This document shows positions 47,060 to 58,717 of a stretch of DNA of 64,000 bases, piece by piece. Positions within the stretch are counted from its first letter, which is position 1. Each line of letters begins with the position of its first letter. Source of the DNA: Tragulus kanchil (lineage: Eukaryota; Chordata; Mammalia; Artiodactyla; Tragulidae); the NCBI GenBank assembly GCA_022376925.1, contig JAIOJX010000003.1, forward strand, positions 41,401,874-41,465,873. The letters are read 5' to 3'. Made by a program: the position numbers and the translations under genes. The notes below the pieces were generated by a model. It was not told the DNA's origin and searched no databases. It saw nothing but the letters and a program-made list of their open reading frames with translations.

Positions 47060-47506
47060 GCTTAGTGGCCCCATGCAGGGATAGTAAGACACAGAATGGG
47101 CTGTGATCTGTAGGTGCTACTGTGTTTCCCCATATTCTTTGCAGATGTCCCTGCTGAGAGCTCTATTCAAGGAACAGAACCTCTATCTAACTTCTTTTAG
47201 GTGGTTAGGGAGGAAGGTTGAAGGTTCGTGCTGAGTCTTGGGTCTTATCAACCCAAATAAACACTTCTTAAAGTGCCAAATTTTGCTCCATTACCCTACT
47301 TATTCACAGGAGGAAGCCATTTCTTTGAGAGAGTCCTAGGACTTCTTATGGAGTAAGTGTAGAAAATGGAAAACAGGTTTCTTCTCTAGGTTTTCAAAAC
47401 CTAGTGAGCAGGCTCTTTTATAACCACCTCAATTGTCCTTGAAATGGGAAAGAGTAAAACCTAGGGTCCTTTTCAGAGATCAACGAGCACCTAAATTCTC
47501 CTGTGA
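47060..47506. other. Unassigned sequence
   Basis: No gene or recognised repeat. Repeated at 48273-48719. Confidence 0.5.
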
Positions 47507-48036
47507 ATTCAATGCATCTAGCCCTCTACAACCTGTCTATACAGGTCCCTCTCCAATGAGTTAGACTTCTTCCACCTGCCTTGTGAGCCACCTTTGCAGA
47601 GTTTCAGGAACCAACCTACTTCACTGATGTCATATTCAGATGTGAGGTCCAATGAGACTAAGACCCTAATTACTGTGTAGGAGGAAGAAATTTTCCTCTA
47701 CCCTTGTAGGTTCTTCTGGTGGTCTAAGAATTAAAGCCTGGCATGCCACAGTCCATGGGCTTGCAAAGAGTCAGACATGACTGGGTGACTGAACTGAGGA
47801 ATTAAATTGGTATGAGAAAGATGAACAGAAGGAAATCAAACAAAAAGTTCATAACACGTGTACTTGGGAAAGACCCAGGGAAACAGAGTAACTCACCAAA
47901 GTGGCTGATGTTCTCAACTTAAATATGGTCTTCACCTGAAGACAAAATATGTTGGGGGAGTGGTTTTAGACCCCCAAGGAGGAAAGAAATTCATGTGGAT
48001 GTGGAAAAGCAAAGGTTTGATGTGTGTGTGTGTGTG

Positions 48037-48238
48037 CTCAATCACTAAGTCGTTTATAATTCTGCTACCCTGTAGACTGTAGTCTGCCAGGTTCCTCTAT
48101 CTATGGAATTTTCTAGGCAAGAATACTGGAGTGGACTGTCATGCCCTCCTCCGGGGGACCTTCCTGGGATCAAACCCATGTCTTCTGCCTCTCCTGCATT
48201 AGCAGGATGATTCTTTACCACTGAGCCACCTGGGAAGA
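48037..48238 (-). mobile_element. Bov-tA SINE (D17 copy)
   Basis: Second copy of 46827-47028. Confidence 0.9.
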
Positions 48239-48719
48239 TAGAAAGGTTTGATTAAAAAAAAAAAAAAAAAAGGCTTAGTGGCCCCATGCAGGGATAGTAA
48301 GACACAGAATGGGCTGTGATCTGTAGGTGCTACTGTGTTTCCCCATATTCTTTGCAGATGTCCCTGCTGAGAGCTCTATTCAAGGAACAGAACCTCTATC
48401 TAACTTCTTTTAGGTGGTTAGGGAGGAAGGTTGAAGGTTCGTGCTGAGTCTTGGGTCTTATCAACCCAAATAAACACTTCTTAAAGTGCCAAATTTTGCT
48501 CCATTACCCTACTTATTCACAGGAGGAAGCCATTTCTTTGAGAGAGTCCTAGGACTTCTTATGGAGTAAGTGTAGAAAATGGAAAACAGGTTTCTTCTCT
48601 AGGTTTTCAAAACCTAGTGAGCAGGCTCTTTTATAACCACCTCAATTGTCCTTGAAATGGGAAAGAGTAAAACCTAGGGTCCTTTTCAGAGATCAACGAG
48701 CACCTAAATTCTCCTGTGA

Positions 48720-49110
48720 CTTTCAATTTTTCATTTTCCTATGATGCAGGAAGACTTTATTTAGTGGAGGATCATGGGTGGAGAATTGCTATGCATTTTC
48801 TCTTCCATGTTGTCTAAACTGAATTTTCTTAGATTCCCTTAGGACTTATACTTTTATTCAAAACCTGAAACTTTCTTGGATTGCTCTAACTCCCTTCTAG
48901 TATAAGAGGAGGTCAGTGTGGTCGCTACTTGAATTCTGAGAAAGAGAAAACACTGAGGTGAATCTTATTTTTGTCCCAGTTTCTTTACCTCTTTTCTTTT
49001 CTTCTTCTTCTTTTTTTTTTTACTGTCATGTTTTACTGCAGTCAGCAACATGTATCTTGACTCTGGAGAAAGGGAAGTGATCTCTGCCATCCTCTTCCTT
49101 TAATCTTCCC
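48720..49110. other. Unassigned sequence
   Basis: No gene seen. A T/C-rich tract lies at 48990-49021. Confidence 0.5.
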
Positions 49111-49111
49111 C

Positions 49112-49329
49112 TGTGTACTAAGTCACTTCCATCGTGTCTGATTCTTTGTGATCCTATGGACCATAGCCTGCCATGCTCCTCTGTCCATGGATTCTCCAGG
49201 CAAGAATTCTGGAGTGGGTTGGTATGCCCTTCTTCAGGGGGTCTTCCTGACACAGGATCGAACTCACATCTCTTGTATCTCCTACACTGGCATGCAGGTT
49301 CTTTACCTCTAGTGCCACCTGGGAAGCCC
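49112..49329 (-). mobile_element. Bov-tA SINE
   Basis: Antisense from 'gtgtactaagtcacttccat' to 'gccacctgggaagccc'. Duplication D18 starts inside it at 49150. Confidence 0.92.
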
Positions 49330-49640
49330 AATCCTCCCCTAAAGGAGAACAATTATGATTTGGGTCGCTCTGCTCCCAAGTCTCTGAGTGGAAGATATCT
49401 TCTAGGGGACAAGCATCGCCAGACACACCTACATGGCATCTTCTGTCTGTTTCTTGGTGTCTTGGGCCAGGCGGCTCCTTCCAGAGAGGATGCAGGATCT
49501 TGGGCTCTCGCTTTGGTTCTGGCTCTGTCTCCTTTCATGTTTCCTCTTCTTCCAGCTTTGCAGCCACAGGCTTCTGCTCCTGCCTGACTCAGGCCAACTT
49601 GTTTGTGAACACTAGAAGTAAACAAGCTCTTTTTAAATTC
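49330..49640. other. Unassigned GC-richer sequence
   Basis: Overlapping frames on both strands of up to 143 codons, one running out of the SINE. No recognised domain. Repeated at 50446-50756. Confidence 0.4.
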
Positions 49641-49644
49641 TACT

Positions 49645-49788
49645 TATTAAAAAAATGTTTTTTCTTATTTGGCTGTCCTGGGCTTTAGTTGCAATATGCA
49701 GGATCTTCGATCTTAGTTGCAGCATGTGGGATCAAGGGATAGAACTCCCTGTATTAGGTGTTTTAGTTAGTGGACCGTCAGGGAGTCC
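49645..49788 (-). mobile_element. CHR-type SINE
   Basis: Antisense ('tttggctgtcctgggcttta', then '...cagcatgtgggatcaaggga' and 'ggaccgtcagggagtccc'). Confidence 0.85.
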
Positions 49789-49975
49789 CTCTACTTTCTT
49801 TAATTTTTGATGTTTATTTTCTTTCTTATTTCAATTTTCCATGCCACTAGCAGAAGGATATGATTCTAGCCTTTTTGCCATTATAAGGGTAGAGCAGGGT
49901 TTGGGTTTAGAATGGAGGACAGAGAAAAGAGAACAAAATAGCCTTTGTGGTCTGCTTTAAACTGAAACTTCATTG

Positions 49976-50030
49976 TTTAAGTTTTATTCAAATATAATTC
50001 ACATAACATAAAATTCACCATCTGACTTAA
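49976..50030 (-). mobile_element. Old L1 3' end fragment
   Basis: Antisense 'ttattcaaatataattcac', then '...aaaattcaccatctgac'. Copied at 51092-51146. Confidence 0.55.
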
Positions 50031-50265
50031 TGAAGTTCTGAAAAGATCACTTAAAAGGGCAATAACTCAAACAACTGGAGAAGGCTCAAGCAAAAGTTTC
50101 CTATTTAGCATGATGGAAGCAATGGTGTTTCCTAGAAAATATTTCTTATTTCCTACTCTCTTCTCTCCTCCCACCACTTGAAGAGACAACATCTGATTTG
50201 GAAGAGAAAGGTTGAAGTTTTTTTTACTTTAGCTCAAATCTTTTTTTTGTCTGATCTGTGTGTTT

Positions 50266-50445
50266 GATCCTATGGACCATAGCCTGCCATGCTCCTCTGT
50301 CCATGGATTCTCCAGGCAGGAATACTGGAGTGGGTTGGTATGCCCTTCTTCAGGGGGTCTTCCTGACACAGGATCGAACTCACATCTCTTATATCTCCTA
50401 CACTGGCATGCAGGTTCTTTACCTCTAGTGCCACCTGGGAAGCCC
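50266..50445 (-). mobile_element. Bov-tA SINE, 3' end replaced by D18 junction
   Basis: Second copy of 49150-49329. Its 3' part is missing because the junction falls inside the element. Confidence 0.92.
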
Positions 50446-50760
50446 AATCCTCCCCTAAAGGAGAACAATTATGATTTGGGTCGCTCTGCTCCCAAGTCTC
50501 TGAGTGGAAGATATCTTCTAGGGGACAAGCATCGCCAGACACACCTACATGGCATCTTCTGTCTGTTTCTTGGTGTCTTGGGCCAGGCGGCTCCTTCCAG
50601 AGAGGATGCAGGATCTTGGGCTCTCGCTTTGGTTCTGGCTCTGTCTCCTTTCATGTTTCCTCTTCTTCCAGCTTTGCAGCCACAGGCTTCTGCTCCTGCC
50701 TGACTCAGGCCAACTTGTTTGTGAACACTAGAAGTAAACAAGCTCTTTTTAAATTCTACT

Positions 50761-50904
50761 TATTAAAAAAATGTTTTTTCTTATTTGGCTGTCCTGGGCT
50801 TTAGTTGCAATATGCAGGATCTTCGATCTTAGTTGCAGCATGTGGGATCAAGGGATAGAACTCCCTGTATTAGGTGTTTTAGTTAGTGGACCGTCAGGGA
50901 GTCC
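50761..50904 (-). mobile_element. CHR-type SINE (D18 copy)
   Basis: Second copy of 49645-49788. Confidence 0.85.
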
Positions 50905-51349
50905 CTCTACTTTCTTTAATTTTTGATGTTTATTTTCTTTCTTATTTCAATTTTCCATGCCACTAGCAGAAGGATATGATTCTAGCCTTTTTGCCATTAT
51001 AAGGGTAGAGCAGGGTTTGGGTTTAGAATGGAGGACAGAGAAAAGAGAACAAAATAACCTTTGTGGTCTGCTTTAAACTGAAACTTCATTGTTTAAGTTT
51101 TATTCAAATATAATTCACATAACATAAAATTCACCATCTGACTTAATGAAGTTCTGAAAAGATCACTTAAAAGGGCAATAACTCAAACAACTGGAGAAGG
51201 CTCAAGCAAAAGTTTCCTATTTAGCATGATGGAAGCAATGGTGTTTCCTAGAAAATATTTCTTATTTCCTACTCTCTTCTCTCCCTCCCACCACTTGAAG
51301 AGACAACATCTGATTTGAAGAAGAAAAAAAAAGAACAGAGAAAGTTGAG

Positions 51350-51655
51350 GGGCTCTGTTACTTACCAGCTGGTAATCTTAGACAAGTTCATTAATATGTC
51401 TGAAATTCAATGTCTTTGTATATAAGTGTTAGTCACTCAGTCATGTCAGGCACTTTGTGACCCTATGGACTGAAGCCCACCAGGCTTCTTGGTTCATGAA
51501 ATTCTCTAGGCAAGAATACCGGAGTGGGTTACCATTGGATAAAATACCACATACCTGTTGATATCTGGGGAGGCTCAACTGGATTTGGATCTGTCAAATG
51601 AGTAGCAAAATGCCTTGCATAGTGGGCTGTCAGTTAATTGTTATTCTCTACCCTT
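51350..51655 (+). repeat. MIR SINE split by a Bov-tA fragment
   Basis: Sense MIR start ('gttacttaccagctggtaat') at 51358. It is interrupted by Bov-tA sequence at 51426-51537 and then resumes with the 3' part ('aatgccttgcatagtggg'). Confidence 0.6.
51426..51537 (-). mobile_element. Bov-tA SINE, 5'-truncated
   Basis: Antisense 3' half only ('agtgttagtcactcagtcat', then '...aataccggagtgggttacc'). The tRNA-like head is absent. Confidence 0.85.
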
Positions 51656-51791
51656 TTCCACTGCTGTGCTGGAGGAGACCTCTCTGGATGATGTCGAAAA
51701 GGCAGGTTCTGAAGGGGAACTCTCTGAGGAAGCCCATGGCAGCAACTCCACCAACGCATTTCTGGGGAATGCCATCAGCTGCTGCCTCTGA
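51606..51791 (+). other. Open stretch, possible exon or pseudogene remnant
   Basis: An open frame without a start codon runs from 51606 to TGA at 51789-51791. Its last 40 codons are acidic and Ser/Glu-rich (for example LDDVEKAGSEGELSEEAHG) and follow a pyrimidine-rich run (51641-51660) and a CTGGAG that could serve as an acceptor. The 5' part is MIR. A different overlapping frame is open for 201 codons (51598-52203). No family recognised. Confidence 0.15.
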
Positions 51792-52264
51792 GCATCATCC
51801 GGTGGCTCCTTTCTTGCCTGTTCTCCAGATGCCATTTAGCCTTGGACTTCTTCCAGCCAGTGGAATAGGCAAGGTCTCCTCAGGCTCACACAGACCTGGG
51901 CAGCTCCTGGCACCTCTGCGCCACTCTCTTTGTTATGATCCTCTGACCAGACAGGGCCAATGCCTCTCCTCACTCCTGACTCATCCAGGGTTCCGCTTCT
52001 TACACCAGCAGAGAAGGATCAATGAGTATAACGCATTGTCATTAGGTCTCCCTTCTTATCTTATGTATTCTTCCCTTGCCCTTCCTTCCCCACATCTTGC
52101 CTCAATTTATTCCTCTCTTCCATTCTCTAGGTTCTCTTTTGAAGTTGATGAGGGAGAAAATAAACAACGGATACCATGTCTCAGTATTTCTAGAGATATT
52201 TGATTCGTATCAATGCTACCAAACTGAAATCATCATAGTTTTTGGCAAACACTGAAGTTTATGT
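51792..52264. other. Unassigned GC-richer sequence
   Basis: Low repeat content with a long open frame (51598-52203) lacking recognisable domains. An AATAAAC motif lies near 52160. Confidence 0.35.
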
Positions 52265-52398
52265 TCCTGGAGGAGGGCACAGCAACCCACTCCTCTGTTC
52301 TTACTTCGAGAATCCCCATGGACAGAGGAACCTGGCAGGCTACAGTCCATAGGGTCGCAAAGAATTAGACATGACTGAAGCAACTTAGCACACATGCA
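52265..52398 (+). mobile_element. BovA-type SINE
   Basis: Sense BovA part ('cctggaggagggcacagcaa', then '...attagacatgactgaagc'), lacking the tRNA-like head. Confidence 0.88.
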
Positions 52399-52399
52399 T

Positions 52400-52980
52400 G
52401 AAGTCTATGTAGACAACTGTAAACAATTTTACCCTTGCATTAGGAAAGATTCCAAGATCATTCCTAAGGAAAACTCTAACCTTCACATTATGCACACTGT
52501 GACCATCCCCTGGGAAGATGCTTCCCCATCTCTGTGTGGAGTCAACTCCGTTGTGTGGAGTTGCTCACTTGTGTTTCTCATTACACAGCTGGAATCCAAC
52601 CTATGAGTCTCCTTTGAGCCTAACAACTTGGCATTGATTCTGTGTCATGCAGAGCCCAGTCAAGCTCAGGCATTAGGCTCCTGAGATTTAATGCTATTGG
52701 TGATAGATAAGAAAATCTAATAAAATCTTAGTTTTCTGGTATGTATGGTATATATATGATAGAATAGCAATTGCTACCTCATAAATTTGTATGAGACTTA
52801 TGTGCTAGGAAAACAGGAAGTGTTCAAGTGTATAAGCTATTATCATTGTCATTGTTGATATAATTATAACTATTATTATTTTCTGAGATGAGACTGGATA
52901 ATAACTTCTGGCTATTTTAAGCAAAACTGGGGGAAATAAAAGTATACACATAACACATAAAAAAGATACATAAAGATGAT
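52400..52980. other. Unassigned sequence
   Basis: No gene or recognised repeat. AT-rich from 52690. Confidence 0.5.
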
Positions 52981-52984
52981 TGTT

Positions 52985-53135
52985 TGAGACAGTGGTCCTT
53001 GGACTTTTGTATATGTAAGAATTACTAGGATTCTTGTGAAGATATAGGTTTCTACCCTCCATCTCCCAGAATTTGTCAGAAGGTCTGGGGCCAGGAAGTA
53101 AAATTTGCATTTCTAACTGACTAATGCCCATGTGA
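52985..53135 (+). mobile_element. MER5A (hAT-Charlie non-autonomous)
   Basis: Diverged MER5A ('gacagtggtccttggacttt', then '...aaggtctggggccaggaa' and 'aaatttgcatttctaactga'). Confidence 0.75.
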
Positions 53136-53339
53136 CTGGTTTATAGGCTACTACGAGCTGCACAAATTTTAAGTATTTCTTGTCTAGAAAAGTAATGTGG
53201 TTTTTAATCAGTGGTTGTTACAAAACATGGCTGCATGTTTCTATAACTTTTCTTCTGAGAAATTTGAGTTGAGGGGTGGCTTACCCACTGTCGATGCCCT
53301 GGGTAAACACCTATGTGAAGCTGAGGCTCCAATCAACAG

Positions 53340-53470
53340 TCTATGACTTGAGCATCTGTGATGTGTCAGGTGCTGTCTTAGGAATATATCAGTGGATAAG
53401 ATAGACAGGCTTCTTGCCCTCACAGAGCTAATGACATCCTGGGGTAATAGGCATTCAGCAAATAATTACG
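53340..53470 (-). repeat. L2 fragment
   Basis: Antisense L2 signature ('ctgtgatgtgtcaggtgctg', then '...tgccctcacagagctaatg'). Confidence 0.65.
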
Positions 53471-53580
53471 TGAATGCAAAATTACACTCACTACTGAGTG
53501 GAAAAAAGCTTGCTTTCTTGTACCAACTCTGTGAAACAGTATAAATATTATGGTTCCTATTTTAGAGCTAAGGAAAAAAA

Positions 53581-54671
53581 AGTACAGAACCAAAGACTTT
53601 TAAGGCTGGCACTGTCCTTAGAAATCACTTCTTAACACTCTTAATGTAAATAGAGTTAAAGACCTTCCTCACAATGACAGGAGTAATTGGCATCCATGCT
53701 AAAATTAGATTTTTATTTGAATTTTCTTTTCACACTGCCAGAAAACGGAAAACATGGCCTTGGTATTTTATAGCACATGTATTATATGTAACATACCAAC
53801 TGTGGTAGTGAAATGAAATAATAACAAGGGAGCTATCGGGCAGCATAAAGAGACTTTCTGCTGCCCTGATTTAGAGCTTTATGTGGTATTTACTATAATT
53901 TCACTCCTACTTCTCCTGTTGGCCTAGAAGCCTGCCATTTTCTTCCTTTATTTACTTGGTGGATGTTTTGCTTTCTGAATTTTGGATTACATTCTCAAAT
54001 GGATACTTGGCCATGATTGATGGAGGACTAGAAATCATTTATTTTTAAAATTAGAAATTTTGTTTAAAGCAGTCCACAATTTCTAAAACCGCACAACTTT
54101 TCAGGTATTCATAGAAGTAGAATCATAATTCCTTTGTAATATACCTAACAACCAGGTACTCATTCAGGTTGTTACATTTTTTCCCACTTGAAACTTAAAA
54201 GTTCATAGCAAGTAAATAAGAAATATTGCTACTAGGAAGGTCACACTTTTTTAGGGAAATAAACTTTTAAGTGACATCAGACAAATCCATTACATACATA
54301 CATTTTTAAAACTATGGTGAGATATTAGCCTCCAATGAATAATTCTGAACCTGGTTACAAGGGATCCTACTTCTGCATGCTGTAAAGGGGTGGGGTTGGG
54401 GTGTAAATCTTGGTGCCCTTTGTTACTTACCTGGAATACATGATCACAGAATTTTAAAGGCACAGGACTATATAAAAATTAAATTAAAAAAAAATCTGTT
54501 AAAGTGGAATTTCTGGAGTCAAAAGGGAACATAGAAAACTGTCTGTCTCACTTCTCATTATGTGGAAACTCTCAGAGAGCAGACGGCCTTTCTGTGACCA
54601 TGTGGGCAAACTTCCCATGATTTCCCATCTGGTATATTTCTCTGAACTATGGCAGGAGCATGGTGACCCTT
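53581..54671. other. Unassigned sequence (D19 copy 1)
   Basis: No gene or recognised repeat. Repeated at 54683-55773. Confidence 0.5.
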
Positions 54672-55773
54672 GTAAATCTAAAAGTACAGAACCAAAGACT
54701 TTTAAGGCTGGCACTGTCCTTAGAAATCACTTCTTAACACTCTTAATGTAAATAGAGTTAAAGACCTTCCTCACAATGACAGGAGTAATTGGCATCCATG
54801 CTAAAATTAGATTTTTATTTGAATTTTCTTTTCACACTGCCAGAAAACGGAAAACATGGCCTTGGTATTTTATAGCACATGTATTATATGTAACATACCA
54901 ACTGTGGTAGTGAAATGAAATAATAACAAGGGAGCTATCGGGCAGCATAAAGAGACTTTCTGCTGCCCTGATTTAGAGCTTTATGTGGTATTTACTATAA
55001 TTTCACTCCTACTTCTCCTGTTGGCCTAGAAGCCTGCCATTTTTCTTCCTTTATTTACTTGGTGGATGTTTTGCTTTCTGAATTTTGGATTACATTCTCA
55101 AATGGATACTTGGCCATGATTGATGGAGGACTAGAAATCATTTATTTTTAAAATTAGAAATTTTGTTTAAAGCAGTCCACAATTTCTAAAACGGCACAAC
55201 TTTTCAGGTATTCATAGAAGTAGAATCATAATTCCTTTGTAATATACCTAACAACCAGGTACTCATTCAGGTTGTTACATTTTTTCCCACTTGAAACTTA
55301 AAAGTTCATAGCAAGTAAATAAGAAATATGGCTACTAGGAAGGTCACACTTTTTTAGGGAAATAAACTTTTAAGTGACATCAGACAAATCCATTACATAC
55401 ATACATTTTTAAAACTATGGTGAGATATTAGCCTCCAATGAATAATTCTGAACCTGGTTACAAGGGATCCTACTTCTGCATGCTGTAAAGGGGCGGGGTT
55501 GGGGTGTAAATCTTGGTGCCCTTTGTTACTTACCTGGAATACATGATCACAGAATTTTAAAGGCACAGGACTATATAAAAATTAAATTAAAAAAAATCTG
55601 TTAAAGTGGAATTTCTGGAGTCAAAAGGGAACATAGAAAACTGTCTGTCTCACTTCTCATTATGTGGAAACTCTCAGAGAGCAGACGGCCTTTCTGTGAC
55701 CATGTGGGCAAACTTCCCATGATTTCCCATCTGGTATATTTCTCTGAACTATGGCAGGAGCATGGTGACCCTT
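53581..55773. repeat. Direct tandem duplication D19 (1102 bp unit)
   Basis: Copy 1 is 53581-54671 and copy 2 is 54683-55773, with an offset of 1102 and a few substitutions and homopolymer changes. An 11-base linker (54672-54682) separates them. Confidence 0.96.
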
Positions 55774-56017
55774 CCCCCACTCTATGGCTGTTCCTTTAGC
55801 CTAGACAAGGTGGAAATTGCTTTTTTTCAATATATGCTATTTTTTAAAGTTGCTTATTCAAATATAATTTATAAGATTATGTTACTTTCAGGTATACAAC
55901 ATAATGATTCAATGTTTTTATAACTTATATTCAATTTAAAGTTATTATAAAATATTGGAGACCTACCCTTTCTGTACAATATACCCTTACAGCTTATTTT
56001 TCTATACATAGTAGTTT

Positions 56018-56286
56018 CTTTTTTTAATTTTGGCCTCTTTTATTGGTTTTTAAATTTATTTTCATCCATCTTTATTCTTTGGCCTATGTGGGCCTCCCAC
56101 TACAGTTGCCTCTTTCATTGTAGAGCACTGCCTCTGGGTGCACGTGCTCCGGAGTGCTGGCTCCTAATTGGACTCACTGATCCAGGCACTCTGCATCACG
56201 GTGGGATCCTCCTTGGCCAGGGATCAAGCCAGTGCCCCTTGCACTGCAAGGCAGACTCTTTACCCACTGGACAACCAGGGAAGTCC
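56018..56286 (-). mobile_element. CHR-related SINE, copy H
   Basis: Antisense copy from 'ttttaattttggcctctttt' to 'accagggaagtc', flanked by CATAGTAGTTT (56007-56017 and 56287-56297). The palindrome has decayed to GTGCACGTGCTCC. Confidence 0.92.
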
Positions 56287-56654
56287 CATAGTAGTTTGTC
56301 TTAATCCATGACCTCTATATGGTCACTCCCTTTTTCCCTCTCCCTAGTGGTAACTATTAACTTGATCTCTACATCTGTGTCTATTTCTGTATGACTGCTA
56401 CATAGAGTCGTTTATTTTATCTTTTAGATTCCACACATAAGTGGTAACATACAGTGTTTATCTTTCTCTGGCTTCCTTAAGCATAACACCCTCCTTCTGT
56501 GTTGCAATAAATGGCAAAATTTCATTCTTTTTATGGTTAAGTGGTATCCCATTGTGTGTATGTGCATCATATCTTTATCTGTTCATCTGTTGATAAATGC
56601 TTAGATTGCCTCTATATTTTAACTATTATAAATGATGCTGCTCTGAGCAAAGGG

Positions 56655-56808
56655 TATGCAGGTTTGATGCCTGGGTCAGGAAGATCCTCTGGAGAAGAAA
56701 TGGCAGCTCCCATTCCAGTATTCTTGCCTGAAAAACTCCATGGACAGAGGAACCTAGCAGACTACAGTCCACAGGGTCATGAAAAATCACACACAACTGA
56801 ACACACAG
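56655..56808 (+). mobile_element. Bov-tA SINE, partial
   Basis: Sense element lacking the first part of the tRNA-like head ('gcaggtttgatgcctgggtc', then '...aatcacacacaactgaac'). Confidence 0.85.
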
Positions 56809-56884
56809 GGATGAACCCTGGGGTGCATATATCCTTTCAAATTAGTGTTTTTTCTTTGACTATAACGTGTAACCACTTCCATTC

Positions 56885-56985
56885 TTTTTAGGGAACAGTA
56901 TGAAGTTCCCTAAAAAGACCAAAAATAGAACTACCATAGGACTCAACAGTTCCGCTTCTGGGTATATAGCCAGAATGATCTTTTT
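56885..56985 (+). mobile_element. Inverted L1 ORF2 segment
   Basis: Sense L1 sequence ('aacagtatgaagttccctaa', then '...gggtatatagccagaatg'). It corresponds to the part of ORF2 just upstream of where the antisense fragment at 55840-56865 ends. Confidence 0.7.
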
Positions 56986-56989
56986 ATTT

Positions 56990-57375
56990 ATTTATGTTTT
57001 TACTTTTAAAATCATTGTATTGCAGTATTGTTGCTTTACAATGTTGTGTTAGTTTCTGCTGTGTAGCAAAGTGAAATTACCTATATGTATACATGCATTC
57101 CCTCTTTTTTGGATTTCCTTCCCATTTAGGTCACTACAGTACTCTGAATGGAGGTCCCTGTGCTAAGCAGTAGGTTCTCAGTATCTGTTTTATACATAGC
57201 AGTGTCTATATGTCAATCCCAATCTCCCAATTCATTCCACCCTTTCTTCCCCTACTGGTTTCCATTTGTCCATTCTCATGCCTGTGTCTGTATTTCTGCT
57301 TTTTAAATAAGTTCATCAGTATCATTTTTCTGGATTCCACATATAAATTGTATTATATGATATTTTCTCCTCCTG
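56990..57375 (-). mobile_element. Artiodactyl L1 3' UTR
   Basis: Antisense L1 3' end ('ttttggatttccttcccatt', then '...gtcaatcccaatctcccaat'). Confidence 0.88.
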
Positions 57376-57587
57376 ACTTACTGACTTATTGTGTCCATGG
57401 AGAGAAGAAATCAGTCAAAAAGTCTATTCTCAGTGTTGGGGTTTCATAAATCTAGATCCTGGAACAGTGCATAATGGTTTGTAACAATGTATAATGATGT
57501 GATGAGCAAGATTCTTGCCTCATGCTGGGTAAAGATTATCTGGGATGAGGAAGGATAAATTCAAAAAGTAGATGCAGAGAGCTTCTG

Positions 57588-57797
57588 CTTGTGCTCAGTC
57601 ACTCAGTCATGTCCAATTCTTTGTAGCCTCATGAACTGTAGCCCTCTAGTATCCTGTGTCCATGGAATTTTCCAGGCAAGAATACTGGAGTGGGTTGCCA
57701 TTTCCTTATCCAAGGTATCTTCCTGACCTAGGGTTTGAACCCAGGTCTCCTACATTGCAGACAGATTCTTTACCATGTGAGTCACCAGGAAAGCCCA
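57588..57797 (-). mobile_element. Bov-tA SINE
   Basis: Antisense from 'tgcttgtgctcagtcactca' to 'gagtcaccaggaaagccc'. Confidence 0.92.
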
Positions 57798-58137
57798 TAG
57801 ATTTAAGCCTAATCCTGGGGAAGCAGAGAGTAGGGAAAAGTAGGGGAGAAGACCGCACTATACAGACTGAGATAAAATGTCGGACTATTTGGCCAAATGG
57901 GAGATAGAGATGAACATTAAGTTCAGTGACAGCAAAATAGAGAAATCTTTTGTTACAAAAGAGTCTGTGAGTGAGTTTTTTGCCTGCTATAAACATGCAT
58001 GGCATATGTAGTTTTCCCAAATGGCAAAAAGAGTTGCTTTTCTAAATTCAGCTTAAAAAATAATTTAATACAATTAGTCAACACGTACAATGGCCTTAAA
58101 TAACACTTTAGGAAACATGGCAATTCCTCTTGAAATG

Positions 58138-58505
58138 AAAATCATTGTATTGCAGTATTGTTGCTTTACAATGTTGTGTTAGTTTCTGCTGTGTAGCAAA
58201 GTGAAATTACCTATATGTATACATGCATTCCCTCTTTTTTGGATTTCCTTCTCATTTAGGTCACTACAGTACTCTGAATGGAGGTCCCTGTGCTAAGCAG
58301 TAGGTTCTCAGTATCTGTTTTATACATAGCAGTGTCTATATGTCAATCCCAATCTCCCAATTCATTCCACCCTTTCTTCCCCTACTGGTTTCCATTTGTC
58401 CATTCTCATGCCTGTGTCTGTATTTCTGCTTTTTAAATAAGTTCATCAGTATCATTTTTCTGGATTCCACATATAAATTGTATTATATGATATTTTCTCC
58501 TCCTG
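58138..58505 (-). mobile_element. Artiodactyl L1 3' UTR (D20 copy)
   Basis: Second copy of 57010-57375. Confidence 0.88.
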
Positions 58506-58717
58506 ACTTACTGACTTATTGTGTCCATGGAGAGAAGAAATCAGTCAAAAAGTCTATTCTCAGTGTTGGGGTTTCATAAATCTAGATCCTGGAACAGTGC
58601 ATAATGGTTTGTAACAATGTATAATGATGTGACGAGCAAGATTCTTGCCTCATGCTGGGTAAAGATTATCTGGGATGAGGAAGGATAAGTTCAAAAAGTA
58701 GATGCAGAGAGCTTCTG

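Larger units (their letters stand above)
46307..48719. repeat. Direct tandem duplication D17 (~1.21 kb unit)
   Basis: Copy 1 is 46307-47506 and copy 2 is 47517-48719, with an offset of 1210 then 1213. The only clear internal difference is a poly-A of 15 in copy 1 and 18 in copy 2 (at 47044 and 48254). Confidence 0.96.
49150..51317. repeat. Direct tandem duplication D18 (1116 bp unit)
   Basis: Copy 1 is 49150-50200 and copy 2 is 50266-51317, with an offset of 1116. Bases 50201-50265 are a 65-base tail, T-rich and unlike the true continuation at 51318. The unit begins inside a Bov-tA SINE. Confidence 0.96.
55840..56865 (-). mobile_element. L1 3' portion with two nested SINEs
   Basis: Antisense L1 3' UTR and ORF2 C-terminal sequence interrupted by SINE H (56018-56286) and a Bov-tA (56655-56808). 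At about 56880 it meets an L1 segment in the opposite orientation. Confidence 0.75.

Noticed and set aside
49156..49587. 143-codon plus-strand frame (copy at 50260-50703)
   Set aside because: The first half is antisense Bov-tA and the rest is unrecognised with competing frames on the other strand.
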